Of a stretch of DNA of 64,000 nt, positions 50,852-60,202 are shown piece by piece. The position numbers and the translations under genes are program-made. Origin of the DNA: Antarcticibacterium flavum (GTDB lineage: Bacteria > Bacteroidota > Bacteroidia > Flavobacteriales > Flavobacteriaceae); NCBI RefSeq assembly GCF_006159205.1, contig NZ_CP040812.1, positions 806,001-870,000 on the forward strand, given 5' to 3'. Each line of letters opens with the position of its first letter. Within the stretch, counting starts at the first letter, position 1. Below the pieces are notes generated by a model. It saw only the letters and a list, made by a program, of their open reading frames with translations. It was not told the origin of the DNA and ran no database searches.

Positions 50852-50927
50852 AGGTCAAGCTCTCAATAAGCCTTAAAACTAAGATTTTTAAAAACGTCAA
50901 AGGCATACTTTCAGGAAAAATTGAGAC

Positions 50928-50950
50928 AGGTGAATTAAAAAATTTCACCT
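50928..50950. promoter_or_regulatory. Palindrome AGGTGAA-N9-TTCACCT upstream of serA
   Basis: Perfect 7-bp arms with an A/T-rich 9-bp centre, about 80 bp before the serA start. Could be an operator or a leader hairpin. A related AATTTCACCTG occurs downstream of serA near 48900. Confidence 0.35.
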
Positions 50951-51070
50951 CTTATGAAATCCTGAATAATCGGGGTTTATATTATGATTAATTCAATTTT
51001 GGAGCAGCAGCAGTGATTTTTTTTCATTCATTTTTGTTGCCAAAAATAATCTCTAATCCAACTGAAATAA

Positions 51071-51102
51071 AAAATGCCTGTTCCGCGATTGGAACAGGCA
51101 TT
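51071..51102 (-). terminator. Rho-independent terminator of azurin
   Basis: Perfect 12-bp stem AATGCCTGTTCC/GGAACAGGCATT with a 6-base loop; T run on the minus strand. Confidence 0.9.
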
Positions 51103-51121
51103 GGTAGTAGATCTAATTCTA

Positions 51122-51664
51122 TTATTCCACGATGAATTTACCCTGCATAATTGCATAATGCCCCGGGAAGCTACAAATATAATCATAGGTACCTGCTTCA
51201 GGCGCCTCAAATTCGATAGTGGTAGTTTCTCCCCCTCCAAGCATTTTGGTATGTGCAATTACATTGCTTTTGTCTTCAGGGATATAATCATTGTCTGGGA
51301 ACTTTACAGCAGCCTGTCCAAATTCATTAATATTAGTACCCTGGGTTAGCAGCACGAAGTTGTGCCCCATAACATTTTTTGCCATTTGGCCGGTGTGCCT
51401 AAAGGTAAGCCGTACGGTTTGTCCTGCTTTAACACGTATTTCCTTTTTATCGAACTGCATTTGGTCGTTCCCGCCAAGGGTGACCTCTGCTACATCTCCC
51501 TCTGTAGTAGTTGCTTCCTGGGATCTGGTGGAGGATGTAGTAGAAGATTCTGTTCTATTTTGGTTACCAATGGTTACCTTCTCTTCTTCTTCTTCCTTTT
51601 TTTCACCACAGCTTATTAATACAGTGGCAGCTAATAAAAAGAGTATTTTACTAATTGTGTTCAT
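51122..51664 (-). CDS. azu: Azurin (type I copper protein), lipoprotein
   Basis: 180 residues. Lipoprotein signal KILFLLAATVLISC (Cys19), then a Glu-rich and Ser/Thr-rich linker of about 45 residues. The cupredoxin domain follows: MQFDKKEIRVKAGQTVRLTF, NVMGHNFVLL (first copper His), and a C-terminal loop YDYICSFPGHYAIMQGKF (Cys, His and axial Met). All four copper ligands are present. It carries electrons outside the cytoplasmic membrane, for example to a terminal oxidase or denitrification enzyme. Single-gene transcript with its own terminator; the long linker suggests a tethered protein reaching away from the membrane. Confidence 0.95.
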   Translation of the reverse strand: MNTISKILFLLAATVLISCGEKKEEEEEKVTIGNQNRTESSTTSSTRSQEATTTEGDVAEVTLGGNDQMQFDKKEIRVKAGQTVRLTFRHTGQMAKNVMGHNFVLLTQGTNINEFGQAAVKFPDNDYIPEDKSNVIAHTKMLGGGETTTIEFEAPEAGTYDYICSFPGHYAIMQGKFIVE

Positions 51665-51828
51665 AGTTTAAACAATTTTGGTTTATGAATAAAAACTTTT
51701 AATTATTGAATTAAATGCTCTATCAAAGATAATTCAATTTATAGGATTAACCTTATTTTTACCGCTCAAACCCTTTAATTTTTGGGTTCTTCCAGGGAGT
51801 TCCAAATTTTATTAATGCTCAAGCTTTT

Positions 51829-52404
51829 ATGGCCTATCAACACTTTAAGATCTTTAAACCTTATGGTTATTTAAGCCAGTTTACCAATAATCAAAACACC
51901 AGGAGAAACAAGAAACTTTTAGGCGAACTTCACGATTTCCCCCCTGGAACAATGGCCATAGGTAGGCTTGATGAAACTTCTGAAGGCCTTTTACTTCTCA
52001 CAACTAACGGAATAATAAGTGAACAGGTAAGAAGTAAAAAAGTTGAAAAGGAGTATTACGTGCAGGTGGATGGCCTTATAACAGCCAAGGCAGTAAAGAA
52101 ACTTCAAAGCGGCATTGAAATAAGCATAAACGGTAGGAACTATACAACTTTGCCATGTAAGGTTGGAGTTTTACCCTATCCCCCTTCCTTCCCTGAAAGA
52201 GGTAAAAAAATTAGAGATGAAAGGCATGGTCCTACTTCGTGGATTAGTATCACTCTTGTCGAGGGAAAATACAGGCAGGTGAGAAAAATGACTGCTGCTG
52301 TAGGTTTTCCTACCCTACGGCTGGTAAGGGTTCGAATAGGGGAAGAAACCCTGGAGAAGCTTTTACCCGGGGAGATGAAAAACGTTAAAAATTTCCTGCT
52401 TTAG
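51829..52404 (+). CDS. rRNA large-subunit pseudouridine synthase (RluE/RsuA family)
   Basis: 191 residues, near the length of RluE and without an N-terminal S4 domain. The catalytic motif is GRLDETSEGLLLLT (about 45-58; catalytic Asp), with an early FKPYGYLSQFT segment. The signature KEYYVQVDG and the C-terminal LVEGKYRQVRKMTAAVGFPTLRLVRVRIG complete the RsuA-type fold. It isomerises one uridine of ribosomal RNA in the cytosol. RluE targets 23S rRNA U2457 in E. coli; the same target here is inferred from similarity. Stands alone on the plus strand. Confidence 0.92.
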   Translation: MAYQHFKIFKPYGYLSQFTNNQNTRRNKKLLGELHDFPPGTMAIGRLDETSEGLLLLTTNGIISEQVRSKKVEKEYYVQVDGLITAKAVKKLQSGIEISINGRNYTTLPCKVGVLPYPPSFPERGKKIRDERHGPTSWISITLVEGKYRQVRKMTAAVGFPTLRLVRVRIGEETLEKLLPGEMKNVKNFLL

Positions 52405-52539
52405 GATTCAACCAGATGAAAGTTTAAGATTTATTAACAATTTTTAATTATAAATTAACTTTTTTAAATTTTTTTAGCTAAATTAATTGAGAAATTCCCC
52501 CACCCTATATTTCGCTAATTTTCCTAATTACCAGTCCCA

Positions 52540-54888
52540 TTGAAACAAAAATTACATCAAAAACAGGTAGAGCAACAGGTTAATAAAGGCAAGGGCGTCG
52601 AAGAAGTGCTCCTCGTCATTGACCTGGAAAATAATCGTATATCCTATGTGAGTGAAATCGTAGAGGAACTCCTTGGGGTAAAGGCAGAGAAAGTACTAAC
52701 ACCTCCCAATCTTTTTTTAAGTGAGCTAATTCACCCTGCAGATAAACAAAAATATTTGGATCATCTTGAAATCTTATATAAGGAACCTAATACGGAAAAG
52801 GAGATTGTGGTAAGGATAAAATCCAGGGAAGATTCCTGGATGAAGTTTTGTTTCAGGGACAGGCAATATCTCTGGAGCCCAAATAATGAGACAAAAGCAC
52901 TTTTATCACGAATAAAATATGTGCACCCTGACTTGAATTCTCAAAAAACAGCATCCACTATTTGTAAAGAGGTGGAGCAATTAAACGCGCCCTCTTATCA
53001 TTATCAGTATTTAGTCGACTCCATAGATGAAGCCTACTGCATAATTGAACTTATCTTTAATAAGAAGGGAGAACCAGTAGATTATCTATTCCTGGAAACA
53101 AATTCAGCCTTTGAATATCATGTGAACCTCAAGAATGTGGAGGGTAAAACAATTCGTGAATTAATACCGCAGCATGACAGCCATTGGTTTGAGGTTTATG
53201 GGGAAATAGCTTTAACAGGTAAATCCCGGCGGTTCCAGGAGCAGGCAAAAGAACTTGATGATGTGTGGTATGATTGCTATGCATTTCGTATCGGTGGGGA
53301 AAAGAGCCGCCAAATTGCAGTACTTTTTAAAAATGTGACAGAGCGTAAGCTTGCAGAAGAAAATTTAATCAATACTAAGAAAGAGCTTGAGGAAAAGGCC
53401 CAACAACGCCAGTTAGAACTTGAACAAAATGCCAGGCTATTGGAGGCTGTTTTTGATACAACTAACCTGGCTATTGCTGTTTATAAACCAATTTATGACC
53501 AGGATGGTAAAATTGCAGATTTTGAGTTTCTTAGGGTTAATAAGGTCCTCCAGGAATTATATTTAAAAGATGATCGTCATCTTCCCGGGAAAACGTACCT
53601 GGAAACTACCACGCACGGCGTAAAACTGGGAATTTTTGATCATTTTAAGGAAGTCATGTCCACGGGAGTGGTGATGGATAAGGAAATATATTACGGTAAG
53701 GATGGGTATAACAACTGGTTTAGGATCACTGCGAGAAAGCAGGGGGAGTTGCTAATCACCTCAATTGAAGACGTTACCCAAAGAAAACGGCAAACCCAAA
53801 GAATGGAGGAAGCCGTCAAATTCAATAAACAGCTGGTACAAACCTCACCAGATACTATATTCATAATAAATCTTGATAAATATATTGTGAGATATATAAA
53901 CCAGGATATGTTGCCTAATGTGGGGATGACAAAGGAAAGGATTGAAGGAATGTCCCTGCCAGATGTATTAGCATATCTTCATCCCCGGGACAGGGAAAAA
54001 CTGGTAGACTTCCACAAAAAAATATTAAAATCTGGCGATGATGAAATTCACGATGCAGAGTTTAGAGTGAAAACCTCGGGTAGTAATTGGGAATGGTTTA
54101 ATGCCCGTGGTAAGATCTTTAGCAGAAAAGAGGCTGATTGGGTCGAAGAATATGTGCTGCTGGTAAGAAATATCACAGAACAAAAAAACACCCAACTGGC
54201 TCTTATTAATGCTGAAAAACTTTCTATACAGGGGGAAGTGGCGCGAACCTTTGCCCATGAACTGCGAAACCCCCTGGCGAGTATTAGAATGGCAACAGAT
54301 GTTATAAAACATAAGCTGGAAAGATCCCAGCAGGAGGAAATGAATAATTATCTTGATATTCTTTCAAGAAGCACAAACGTTCTTAACGATCTTGTATCAA
54401 ATCTTTTAAACGCTTCAAATTATACTGCCTTAAAGTTGGAAAAAACAGATCTTGCCCTTTGTGTTGAGCATTCTCTCGAACAAGCTGCAGACAGGATCTA
54501 CCTTACAGGGATCAATGTTATTAAAAACTATGATGACGGGCCTTATTATATATTGGCCGATAAAGAAAAACTGAAAATTGCACTGCTTAATATTATAGTA
54601 AATGCCAGTGAAGCAACCACACCCCAGGAGGGAGTCATTGAGCTGAAAATAGAAAAACATAAAACAGATTTCCTTCTTAGCATAAAAGATAACGGTCATG
54701 GATTGGAGCAGGACCAAATAGATCGCCTTTTTGATGCATTTTATACCAACAAAAGTACAGGGACAGGAATTGGTCTTACCTCGGTTAAAAATATTCTAAA
54801 AGAACATGATGCCCAGATAGCAGTAAAAAGTGCACCAAAACAGGGAACAACCTTTGAGATTCTATTTCATAATCTTGAAATAGAGTAG
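52540..54888 (+). CDS. Multi-PAS sensor histidine kinase
   Basis: 782 residues, probably from TTG 52540, because no ATG occurs in frame until about residue 97, inside the first PAS domain. There are four PAS-like segments: VLLVIDLENNRISYVSEIVEELLG (about 22-45), then DEAYCIIELIFN (about 165), LAIAVYKPIYDQDGKIADFEF (about 310) and TSPDTIFIINLDKYIVRYINQD (about 430). The dimerisation H-box is EVARTFAHELRNPLAS. ATPase motifs are NIIVNASEAT, IKDNGHGLEQDQIDRLFDAFYTNK and TGIGLTSVKNIL. It lacks membrane helices, so it senses a cytosolic signal. No response regulator is adjacent; an orphan kinase. Confidence 0.9.
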   Translation: MKQKLHQKQVEQQVNKGKGVEEVLLVIDLENNRISYVSEIVEELLGVKAEKVLTPPNLFLSELIHPADKQKYLDHLEILYKEPNTEKEIVVRIKSREDSWMKFCFRDRQYLWSPNNETKALLSRIKYVHPDLNSQKTASTICKEVEQLNAPSYHYQYLVDSIDEAYCIIELIFNKKGEPVDYLFLETNSAFEYHVNLKNVEGKTIRELIPQHDSHWFEVYGEIALTGKSRRFQEQAKELDDVWYDCYAFRIGGEKSRQIAVLFKNVTERKLAEENLINTKKELEEKAQQRQLELEQNARLLEAVFDTTNLAIAVYKPIYDQDGKIADFEFLRVNKVLQELYLKDDRHLPGKTYLETTTHGVKLGIFDHFKEVMSTGVVMDKEIYYGKDGYNNWFRITARKQGELLITSIEDVTQRKRQTQRMEEAVKFNKQLVQTSPDTIFIINLDKYIVRYINQDMLPNVGMTKERIEGMSLPDVLAYLHPRDREKLVDFHKKILKSGDDEIHDAEFRVKTSGSNWEWFNARGKIFSRKEADWVEEYVLLVRNITEQKNTQLALINAEKLSIQGEVARTFAHELRNPLASIRMATDVIKHKLERSQQEEMNNYLDILSRSTNVLNDLVSNLLNASNYTALKLEKTDLALCVEHSLEQAADRIYLTGINVIKNYDDGPYYILADKEKLKIALLNIIVNASEATTPQEGVIELKIEKHKTDFLLSIKDNGHGLEQDQIDRLFDAFYTNKSTGTGIGLTSVKNILKEHDAQIAVKSAPKQGTTFEILFHNLEIE

Positions 54889-54923
54889 CCCGGGAAGAAA
54901 TTAGACAAGAAAACCCAAAGGTC

Positions 54924-56441
54924 TCATCTCGAAAGGACTTTTCCGTTTCGAATTTTTGTAAAATTCCCATTTTCCATAACCAACCTCCCGTTTACAATAA
55001 TAAATTTCATGCCCTCAGCGAGTTGATGTGGTTTTTCGTAAGTGGCATGTGCCTTAATTTCTTCAGGTTTAAATATTAGAACGTCTGCCTTATATCCTTT
55101 TTTTAATAAGCTCCTGTCTTTTAGCTGAAGGATTTGTGCCGGTAAACCTGTCATTTTATATACAGCTTCTTCCAGGTCAAGGATCTTCTCCTGCAGGACA
55201 TATTTTTGTATAACCTTTGAAAAGCTACCATACCCCCGGGGATGATACATGGTGGGGCTACCATCTGATGATATACAGATTTGGTCATCCAGCAAAAAAG
55301 TTGTTTGAAGTTCCTCTTCCATTATAAAATGTGCAGCACCTGCCCCATAAGGACCAATCTCATCTATTAGGACCTGCTCAAAGGGTTTCTTCAGTTGTTG
55401 GGAAACATCGGCAAGAGTCTTTCCTTTAAAACTTCCTGACCCCAGTAATATAGCTTCAGGCCCATTCCGTTGGGCGACTTTTTTCCGTAGAAAATCTTCT
55501 AACTCCACTCTCCTGCCAGATACTATCTCTGGATAATTATTTGGCTTTTTTGCCCAGGCAGGAAATAAAATAGCAATTCCAGTATGGCTGGCGGTGTATG
55601 GATAAAGGTCTCCCGTTACTTTGATGCCGGCATTCCTCGCGCTATCAAGTATTTTGATAATCTCCAGTGCCCGGTTCCTGCCTTTGCCGTATACCACTTT
55701 TATATGCGACACGTGAACCGGGGCATACCTGCCTTGTATGAGAAGCTCCTCAAGAGCATTTTCTAATTCCTTATCATCCTCATTACGCATATGGCTCATA
55801 ATAATACCCTGCTCCTCTCCTACTGTCTTAGCCAATGCATTCAATTCTTCCTGCCGGGAAAAATTCCCGGGAGTATACTCCAGGCCGGTGGACATTCCAA
55901 AGGCACCGGCAGAAAAGCCGTTTTTGAGAAGCCGTTGCATCGTATTTAAACCTTCATTGGATGGGATGCTGTCAAAATTAACCCCTGCCAGAGTGCGAAG
56001 GGTATTATGACCTACAAACATCGCGATATTTACAGCCGGCTTCTTATCATTTACCTTTTGCATCCAGGAAGAAAGATCTGCCTCTGCGGGGCTGTGGCCA
56101 TCCTGTCCCAGGGTTATAGTGGTTACCCCCATGGCAAGGAAATTTTTAAATTCAGGCGTTTCTAAAGGGTCTCCATGAGAATGGGAATCTATAAAACCGG
56201 GAGTGACTGTGAATCCTGTGGCATCAATTTCCTGCTTCGTTTTATAATGATGAGGTATTTTATCACCTATAGAAATGATCTCTCCATCTTTAATTCCAAG
56301 ATAGCCGTTATATGCACCTGCTCCCGTCCCATCAATGACCGTGGCGTTTTTAATGAGCAAATCATAATTTTCCACTCCATCTTCCTGCGCATAAGTTTGT
56401 AAGGTGAAAAACAAAAAAATAATTACCGTAAGAAATCTCAT
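54924..56441 (-). CDS. Secreted N-acyl-D-amino-acid deacylase (amidohydrolase)
   Basis: 505 residues with signal peptide FLTVIIFLFFTLQTYAQ. The amidohydrolase pattern is clear: TPGFIDSHSHGD (HxH metal pair, about 85-96), LGQDGHSPAE, SHMRNED, VHVSHIKVVYGKG and SDGSPTMYHPRGYGSF (catalytic Asp and substrate loop). The C-terminal part (GYKADVLIFKPEEIKAHATYEKPHQLAEGMKFIIVNGRLV) closes the small beta domain typical of D-aminoacylases. It releases D-amino acids from acylated forms, in the periplasm or outside. The downstream gene on the same strand order is not linked; the ggt gene lies upstream with a 450-bp gap. Confidence 0.92.
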   Translation of the reverse strand: MRFLTVIIFLFFTLQTYAQEDGVENYDLLIKNATVIDGTGAGAYNGYLGIKDGEIISIGDKIPHHYKTKQEIDATGFTVTPGFIDSHSHGDPLETPEFKNFLAMGVTTITLGQDGHSPAEADLSSWMQKVNDKKPAVNIAMFVGHNTLRTLAGVNFDSIPSNEGLNTMQRLLKNGFSAGAFGMSTGLEYTPGNFSRQEELNALAKTVGEEQGIIMSHMRNEDDKELENALEELLIQGRYAPVHVSHIKVVYGKGRNRALEIIKILDSARNAGIKVTGDLYPYTASHTGIAILFPAWAKKPNNYPEIVSGRRVELEDFLRKKVAQRNGPEAILLGSGSFKGKTLADVSQQLKKPFEQVLIDEIGPYGAGAAHFIMEEELQTTFLLDDQICISSDGSPTMYHPRGYGSFSKVIQKYVLQEKILDLEEAVYKMTGLPAQILQLKDRSLLKKGYKADVLIFKPEEIKAHATYEKPHQLAEGMKFIIVNGRLVMENGNFTKIRNGKVLSR

Positions 56442-56898
56442 AAGAATCTATGTTTAGTAAATTATGTATTTCAAATCATTGTTGTCTGGTTCAAGAGTCT
56501 AGACCGCTTATGCTGCTAGAATATAGAACCTAGACTAAAATCTATATCTATGGTAAAAAGCGTTTCACCCAATTTTAAAAAGCATAAATTTTCTTAAACT
56601 ATTTTAGATTCAAAACCACCCCTAGGTTGAGGTTGACATGACCACAGACAATATATAGCAAAGCTAAACGAATTTTCACTTAATATTAATTGGACACCAA
56701 TGATTCAAAATCTCTGTCTTCCAATAAATTTGTCTGGATTGCTTTCGCTGATCGAACCAGAACTGCATTAATATAAGTTTCTGGCAAATACCAATATTCA
56801 TTGTCCTGCAAAAGATCAATTTTCTATTTTTTTTTAGATCCACCTCCACCTATGTCGAGATCGATTTGCTGGTTTAAAAAAACAGATTTATTAGCTAA
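56442..56898. other. Long intergenic region between amidohydrolase and ggt
   Basis: 457 bp. At 56493-56545 there is a degenerate heptamer tract with GTCTAGA, ATATAGA, ACCTAGA and CTAAAAT. It resembles the left arm at 22373 and looks like a decayed solo repeat. On the minus strand an open stretch (about 56880-56686) encodes a possible small peptide broken by a TAG. I see no family resemblance and do not call it a gene. Confidence 0.5.
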
Positions 56899-58611
56899 CT
56901 AAAACCCGATAGCCCTGCCGTCATAGCTGCGGGAATCAGCAGCTCCAAAATAGATCCCGCTTTCCTCCTCAAGAAAAATTCCCATGGCCTGTCCCTGGTT
57001 ATTGATCCAGCGTATGCTATGCCCCATCTCTTCATAGAGCTTTACAGTATCTGGTGAAAAACCCCAACGTTCAAAGGATGTCCTGTCTGGCAGCCACTGG
57101 TGGTGAATACGCGGAGATTCTATCGCTTTTGCAATATCCAGTTCGTGATCCACTACATTAAGAATTACCTGTAATACAGTATTTATTATTGTACGTCCTC
57201 CGGGTGAACCTATCACCATTACGGGCTTTCCGTTTCTGGCAACTATAGTGGGGGTCATACTTGATAACATCCTTTTTTCCGGAGCCACCAGGTTAGCTTC
57301 TGTTCCAATTAAACCCCGGGAATCTGTATACCCGGGGATTGGATTAAAATCTCCCATCTCATTATTAAGCAGGAACCCTGCTCCCTCAACCACAATACGC
57401 GAGCCGTAACTTGCCTCCAGGGTATAAGTCATTGAAACCGCATTGCCATCCCTATCCACTACAGAGATATGAGTAGTTTGAGGGCTTTCGGGTAAAAAAT
57501 GTGCTGCTGAAAATTGGGAGGAATCACTCACAGATGCGCTCGATTTCTTAATAGAATTCCTTAAACCGGTTGCGTAATCCTTGGATATAAGTTTATCAAT
57601 TGGCATATTTTCATTAAAATTTGGATCTCCCAGGTGCAGTGCCCTGTCTGCATATGCACGTCGCATTGCCTCGGTGAGGGTATGCAAATATTTGGCAGAG
57701 TTATGGCCCATACCCCTTAGATCAAAACCTTCAAGGATATTGAGCATTTCTATAAGCGCAACCCCGCCTGAGCTTGGAGGCGGCATTGAGATAATCTCAT
57801 AATCCCTGTAGGTACCTGTTATAGGCTTCACCTCTTCTGCCTCATATTTTTCGAGATCTTCCCGAGTTATTAACCCACCATTCGCCTTCATATATTCTTC
57901 GATGAGACGGGCGGTTTCCCCTTTATAAAACCCATCTGCACCCCCGTCTCTAATTCTTTTTAAGGTCTCTGCGAGTTCTGGTTGTCTCCAGGTTTCCCCG
58001 GGATTATATATTTCCTCTCCTTTCTTTAAAAAAGCCCTGGCCGTAGACGCGTACTCCTCTTTATTATTCTTTACCCACTCCAGGAACCACGTCATATAAT
58101 ATGTGGAGGGAAAACCTCCTTCTGCCAGTTCAATTGCAGGGTTTAGAAGTCCCTCCCAGGGCAATGATCCCATTTTTTGATGAGCTTTATAAAGACCAGC
58201 TACTGTACCCGGTACTCCAACAGAAAGAAGTCCTTCATGATTCGAATTATCTTTGATTTTACCCTGTTCATTCAAGAACATTTTGGAATGGGCTGCCAGG
58301 GGTGCCTTTTCCCTGAAATTGAAAGCTGTTTGCTCACCGTCACTTCTCTTATATACTATAAAACCCCCACCTCCAATATTACCTGCAGATGGTAGGGTGA
58401 CTGCCAAAGCAAAGGCAGTCGCAACCGTGGCGTCTATAGCATTTCCTCCCTGTGCCAGAATATCATTTCCCACCTGGGAGGCCAGGTAATGGCTTGTGAC
58501 CACCATTCCAGAATCTGCCCTCGCAGGGATCCTACCTTGTTGGGCAAAAATGCTGTGGTTTGAAGTATAAATAAAAACCAGAAACGTAAAAAGAACTGAA
58601 GTAAATTTCAT
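56899..58611 (-). CDS. ggt: Gamma-glutamyltransferase
   Basis: 570 residues from ATG 58611; an upstream in-frame start (58689) would put 26 residues before a clean signal peptide MKFTSVLFTFLVFIYTSNHSIFAQ. Hallmarks: GMVVTSHYLASQVGNDILAQGGNAIDA, the substrate loop SAGNIGGGGF, and the autoprocessing site with nucleophilic Thr in PQTTHISVVDRDGNAVS. SSMTPTIV and GSPGGRTI follow near the C-terminus. The precursor cleaves before that Thr into large and small subunits. It hydrolyses glutathione and gamma-glutamyl compounds in the periplasm, likely for amino-acid recovery. Confidence 0.94.
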   Translation of the reverse strand: MKFTSVLFTFLVFIYTSNHSIFAQQGRIPARADSGMVVTSHYLASQVGNDILAQGGNAIDATVATAFALAVTLPSAGNIGGGGFIVYKRSDGEQTAFNFREKAPLAAHSKMFLNEQGKIKDNSNHEGLLSVGVPGTVAGLYKAHQKMGSLPWEGLLNPAIELAEGGFPSTYYMTWFLEWVKNNKEEYASTARAFLKKGEEIYNPGETWRQPELAETLKRIRDGGADGFYKGETARLIEEYMKANGGLITREDLEKYEAEEVKPITGTYRDYEIISMPPPSSGGVALIEMLNILEGFDLRGMGHNSAKYLHTLTEAMRRAYADRALHLGDPNFNENMPIDKLISKDYATGLRNSIKKSSASVSDSSQFSAAHFLPESPQTTHISVVDRDGNAVSMTYTLEASYGSRIVVEGAGFLLNNEMGDFNPIPGYTDSRGLIGTEANLVAPEKRMLSSMTPTIVARNGKPVMVIGSPGGRTIINTVLQVILNVVDHELDIAKAIESPRIHHQWLPDRTSFERWGFSPDTVKLYEEMGHSIRWINNQGQAMGIFLEEESGIYFGAADSRSYDGRAIGF

Positions 58612-59075
58612 GGAGACGAGGATTGATGTTGTAGTATGTAAACCTAAATAAAAATTGAAAAGCAAGCAATTATAACGAAAGTAAAGCAACCAAATTAAGG
58701 GAAAAATCGGTCTAAAATGAAAAATCGCCCTGAGGCGATTTTTCTGCGAACTAAAACTAACATTAATTAAAACTCCAAATAATTAACCCCGTGAAACAGT
58801 ACTCGATTTCAAAACGAAACTATTTTATTATTAAAAAGGATATATTGTAACCAATAGCTACCGGTTATTCTTAATAGTCCTGACTATATTTTTAATTAGA
58901 ACTCAGTAGGGGGAAGTGTAAGAATCGGGTAGGGTTGCGAATTCTTATTAGATTAATATAAAATTAGAGGATCCTGGTGACCTATTATATGGGGGATTAC
59001 CCCCAAAATTAAAATTTTGTTAAGGGACCAGGGAAAGAAAGAGGTGAAAAGTGAAATTTTCCTTAAGAACAGCCT
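58612..59075. other. Intergenic region with strong hairpins
   Basis: 464 bp without a credible ORF. It holds the terminator-like hairpin at 58720-58743. A structured stretch lies at about 58974-59032, with CCTGGT and ACCAGG enclosing a GGGGGATTACCCCC hairpin. It may contain a small RNA or a 3' processing signal of the phytochrome operon. Confidence 0.45.
58720..58743. terminator. Bidirectional-type terminator hairpin
   Basis: Perfect 10-bp stem AAAAATCGCC/GGCGATTTTT with loop CTGA. T-rich on both strands. It lies more than 300 bp past the heme oxygenase stop, so the operon may have a long 3' tail, or it ends a small RNA. Confidence 0.7.
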
Positions 59076-59648
59076 TTAAACCTGTAAGTCTAATTTCACC
59101 TGATTAAATATTTCAGAAAAGAACAGGAAGGTTTCCCTGGCCTTTTGAACAGCCATTTCTTCTTCAGCAGAAGAAAATTTTCTGTTCTTAATATTTTTAC
59201 AAAATTCCTTCCAACCGTTTATATTTTGCCTGTTACCATTAAAAAATGAATGTTTTTCAATTGCGGCCAGAGATGGGCAATTTGGCAACTCCTTTGCAAT
59301 TAACATTCCGCCTAAGGCACTACCTTCCACAACATAAGCTGCTCCATAAGCCTCAGCTTCATTTTTTACAGTAAATTTTTCCTTAAAGCCATCAAGGGGT
59401 GGTATTATTACATTTAGGAGGATAAGATCTTTCTCCAGTTGAGGGAATTTAACAGCATCATAAGAAGGAAGACGTAAGGCTATTTCCTGCTCTGTAACAG
59501 CATAAGCAATATAATTTTGAAGCAATAGCAACTTATATTCCTCCAGGGTTATTTTATTTGAAATGATCAACCCTGCAAGGTTATCCTTTTCTATTTCCTT
59601 GTGTAAAACCTCTGTCGCTTCCCGTAGTTTATTTAGCATCGTCATCAA
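59076..59648 (-). CDS. bphO: Biliverdin-producing heme oxygenase (BphO-like)
   Basis: 190 residues, helical. The proximal heme-ligand His lies in REATEVLHKEIEKD (His16), as in heme oxygenases. A glycine-rich distal helix appears as GAAYVVEGSALGGMLIAKEL (about 102-121). Heme oxygenase opens heme to biliverdin, CO and iron. Its gene overlaps the response regulator by 20 bp and lies two genes after a bacteriophytochrome that uses biliverdin. This is strong context for chromophore supply. Start at 59648 (MMTM); Met4 is an alternative. Confidence 0.9.
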   Translation of the reverse strand: MMTMLNKLREATEVLHKEIEKDNLAGLIISNKITLEEYKLLLLQNYIAYAVTEQEIALRLPSYDAVKFPQLEKDLILLNVIIPPLDGFKEKFTVKNEAEAYGAAYVVEGSALGGMLIAKELPNCPSLAAIEKHSFFNGNRQNINGWKEFCKNIKNRKFSSAEEEMAVQKARETFLFFSEIFNQVKLDLQV

Positions 59649-60186
59649 AGTTTAATCCCTCAATATTTTGCCTTATCTTATTGATGTTTTGCTTTTGTTC
59701 CTCATTATCCATTTTTATATTATCCAGGTAATTATGGATCTGGTTCACAGCAATTTTATTCCGTCTTATCCGCTCCCTAAGCTCCTCCCGGGAATCCATA
59801 TTAAATACGATCTTTTTAAGGATTGGACGTAATTTTTCATCCAGGTTATTCATATCTTTTTTAAGTACAAACCCTGAAGCCCCTGCAAGAATTGTATTGG
59901 CTGCCATTTCCTCATCTTCAATGGCACCTGTTAAAAATATGAATGGCACAGAGTTATCTGTTGCCTGTGTGATCTCGAGTACCTCAAGGCCGTTACATGT
60001 GGGAAGATTATAATCTGAGATCACAACATCTGGCACAAAATTAATGAGCTCCTTTCTGCAATCATCCAGATTACTTACTACCTTAATGTGAGGTGATTCA
60101 ATAATTTTATTAAGGTGCCTTATGGTGAGCAGCACATCTGTCTCCACATCTTCAACCAGTAATATTCGCAAAGGTAGTGTGATCAT
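59629..60186 (-). CDS. Response regulator with receiver domain and coiled C-terminus
   Basis: 185 residues. The REC domain has acidic Glu12/Asp13, phospho-acceptor Asp58 (VVISDYNLP), Thr86 (IFLTGA) and Lys109 (FVLKKD), all in place. After about residue 130 there is a predicted charged helix (REELRERIRRNKIAVNQIHNYLDNI) with no DNA-binding domain. It probably acts by protein contact. It lies between the phytochrome kinase (16 bp upstream) and the heme oxygenase (20-bp overlap), so it is the expected phosphoacceptor of the phytochrome. Confidence 0.92.
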   Translation of the reverse strand: MITLPLRILLVEDVETDVLLTIRHLNKIIESPHIKVVSNLDDCRKELINFVPDVVISDYNLPTCNGLEVLEITQATDNSVPFIFLTGAIEDEEMAANTILAGASGFVLKKDMNNLDEKLRPILKKIVFNMDSREELRERIRRNKIAVNQIHNYLDNIKMDNEEQKQNINKIRQNIEGLNFDDDAK

Positions 60187-60202
60187 ACTTCGATACTTTC
60201 TT

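Noticed and set aside
56686..56880. Small minus-strand gene with Gly-rich stretch followed by an in-frame TAG and about 40 more codons
   Set aside because: No start codon, an internal stop and no recognisable family; it may be a remnant but cannot be supported.
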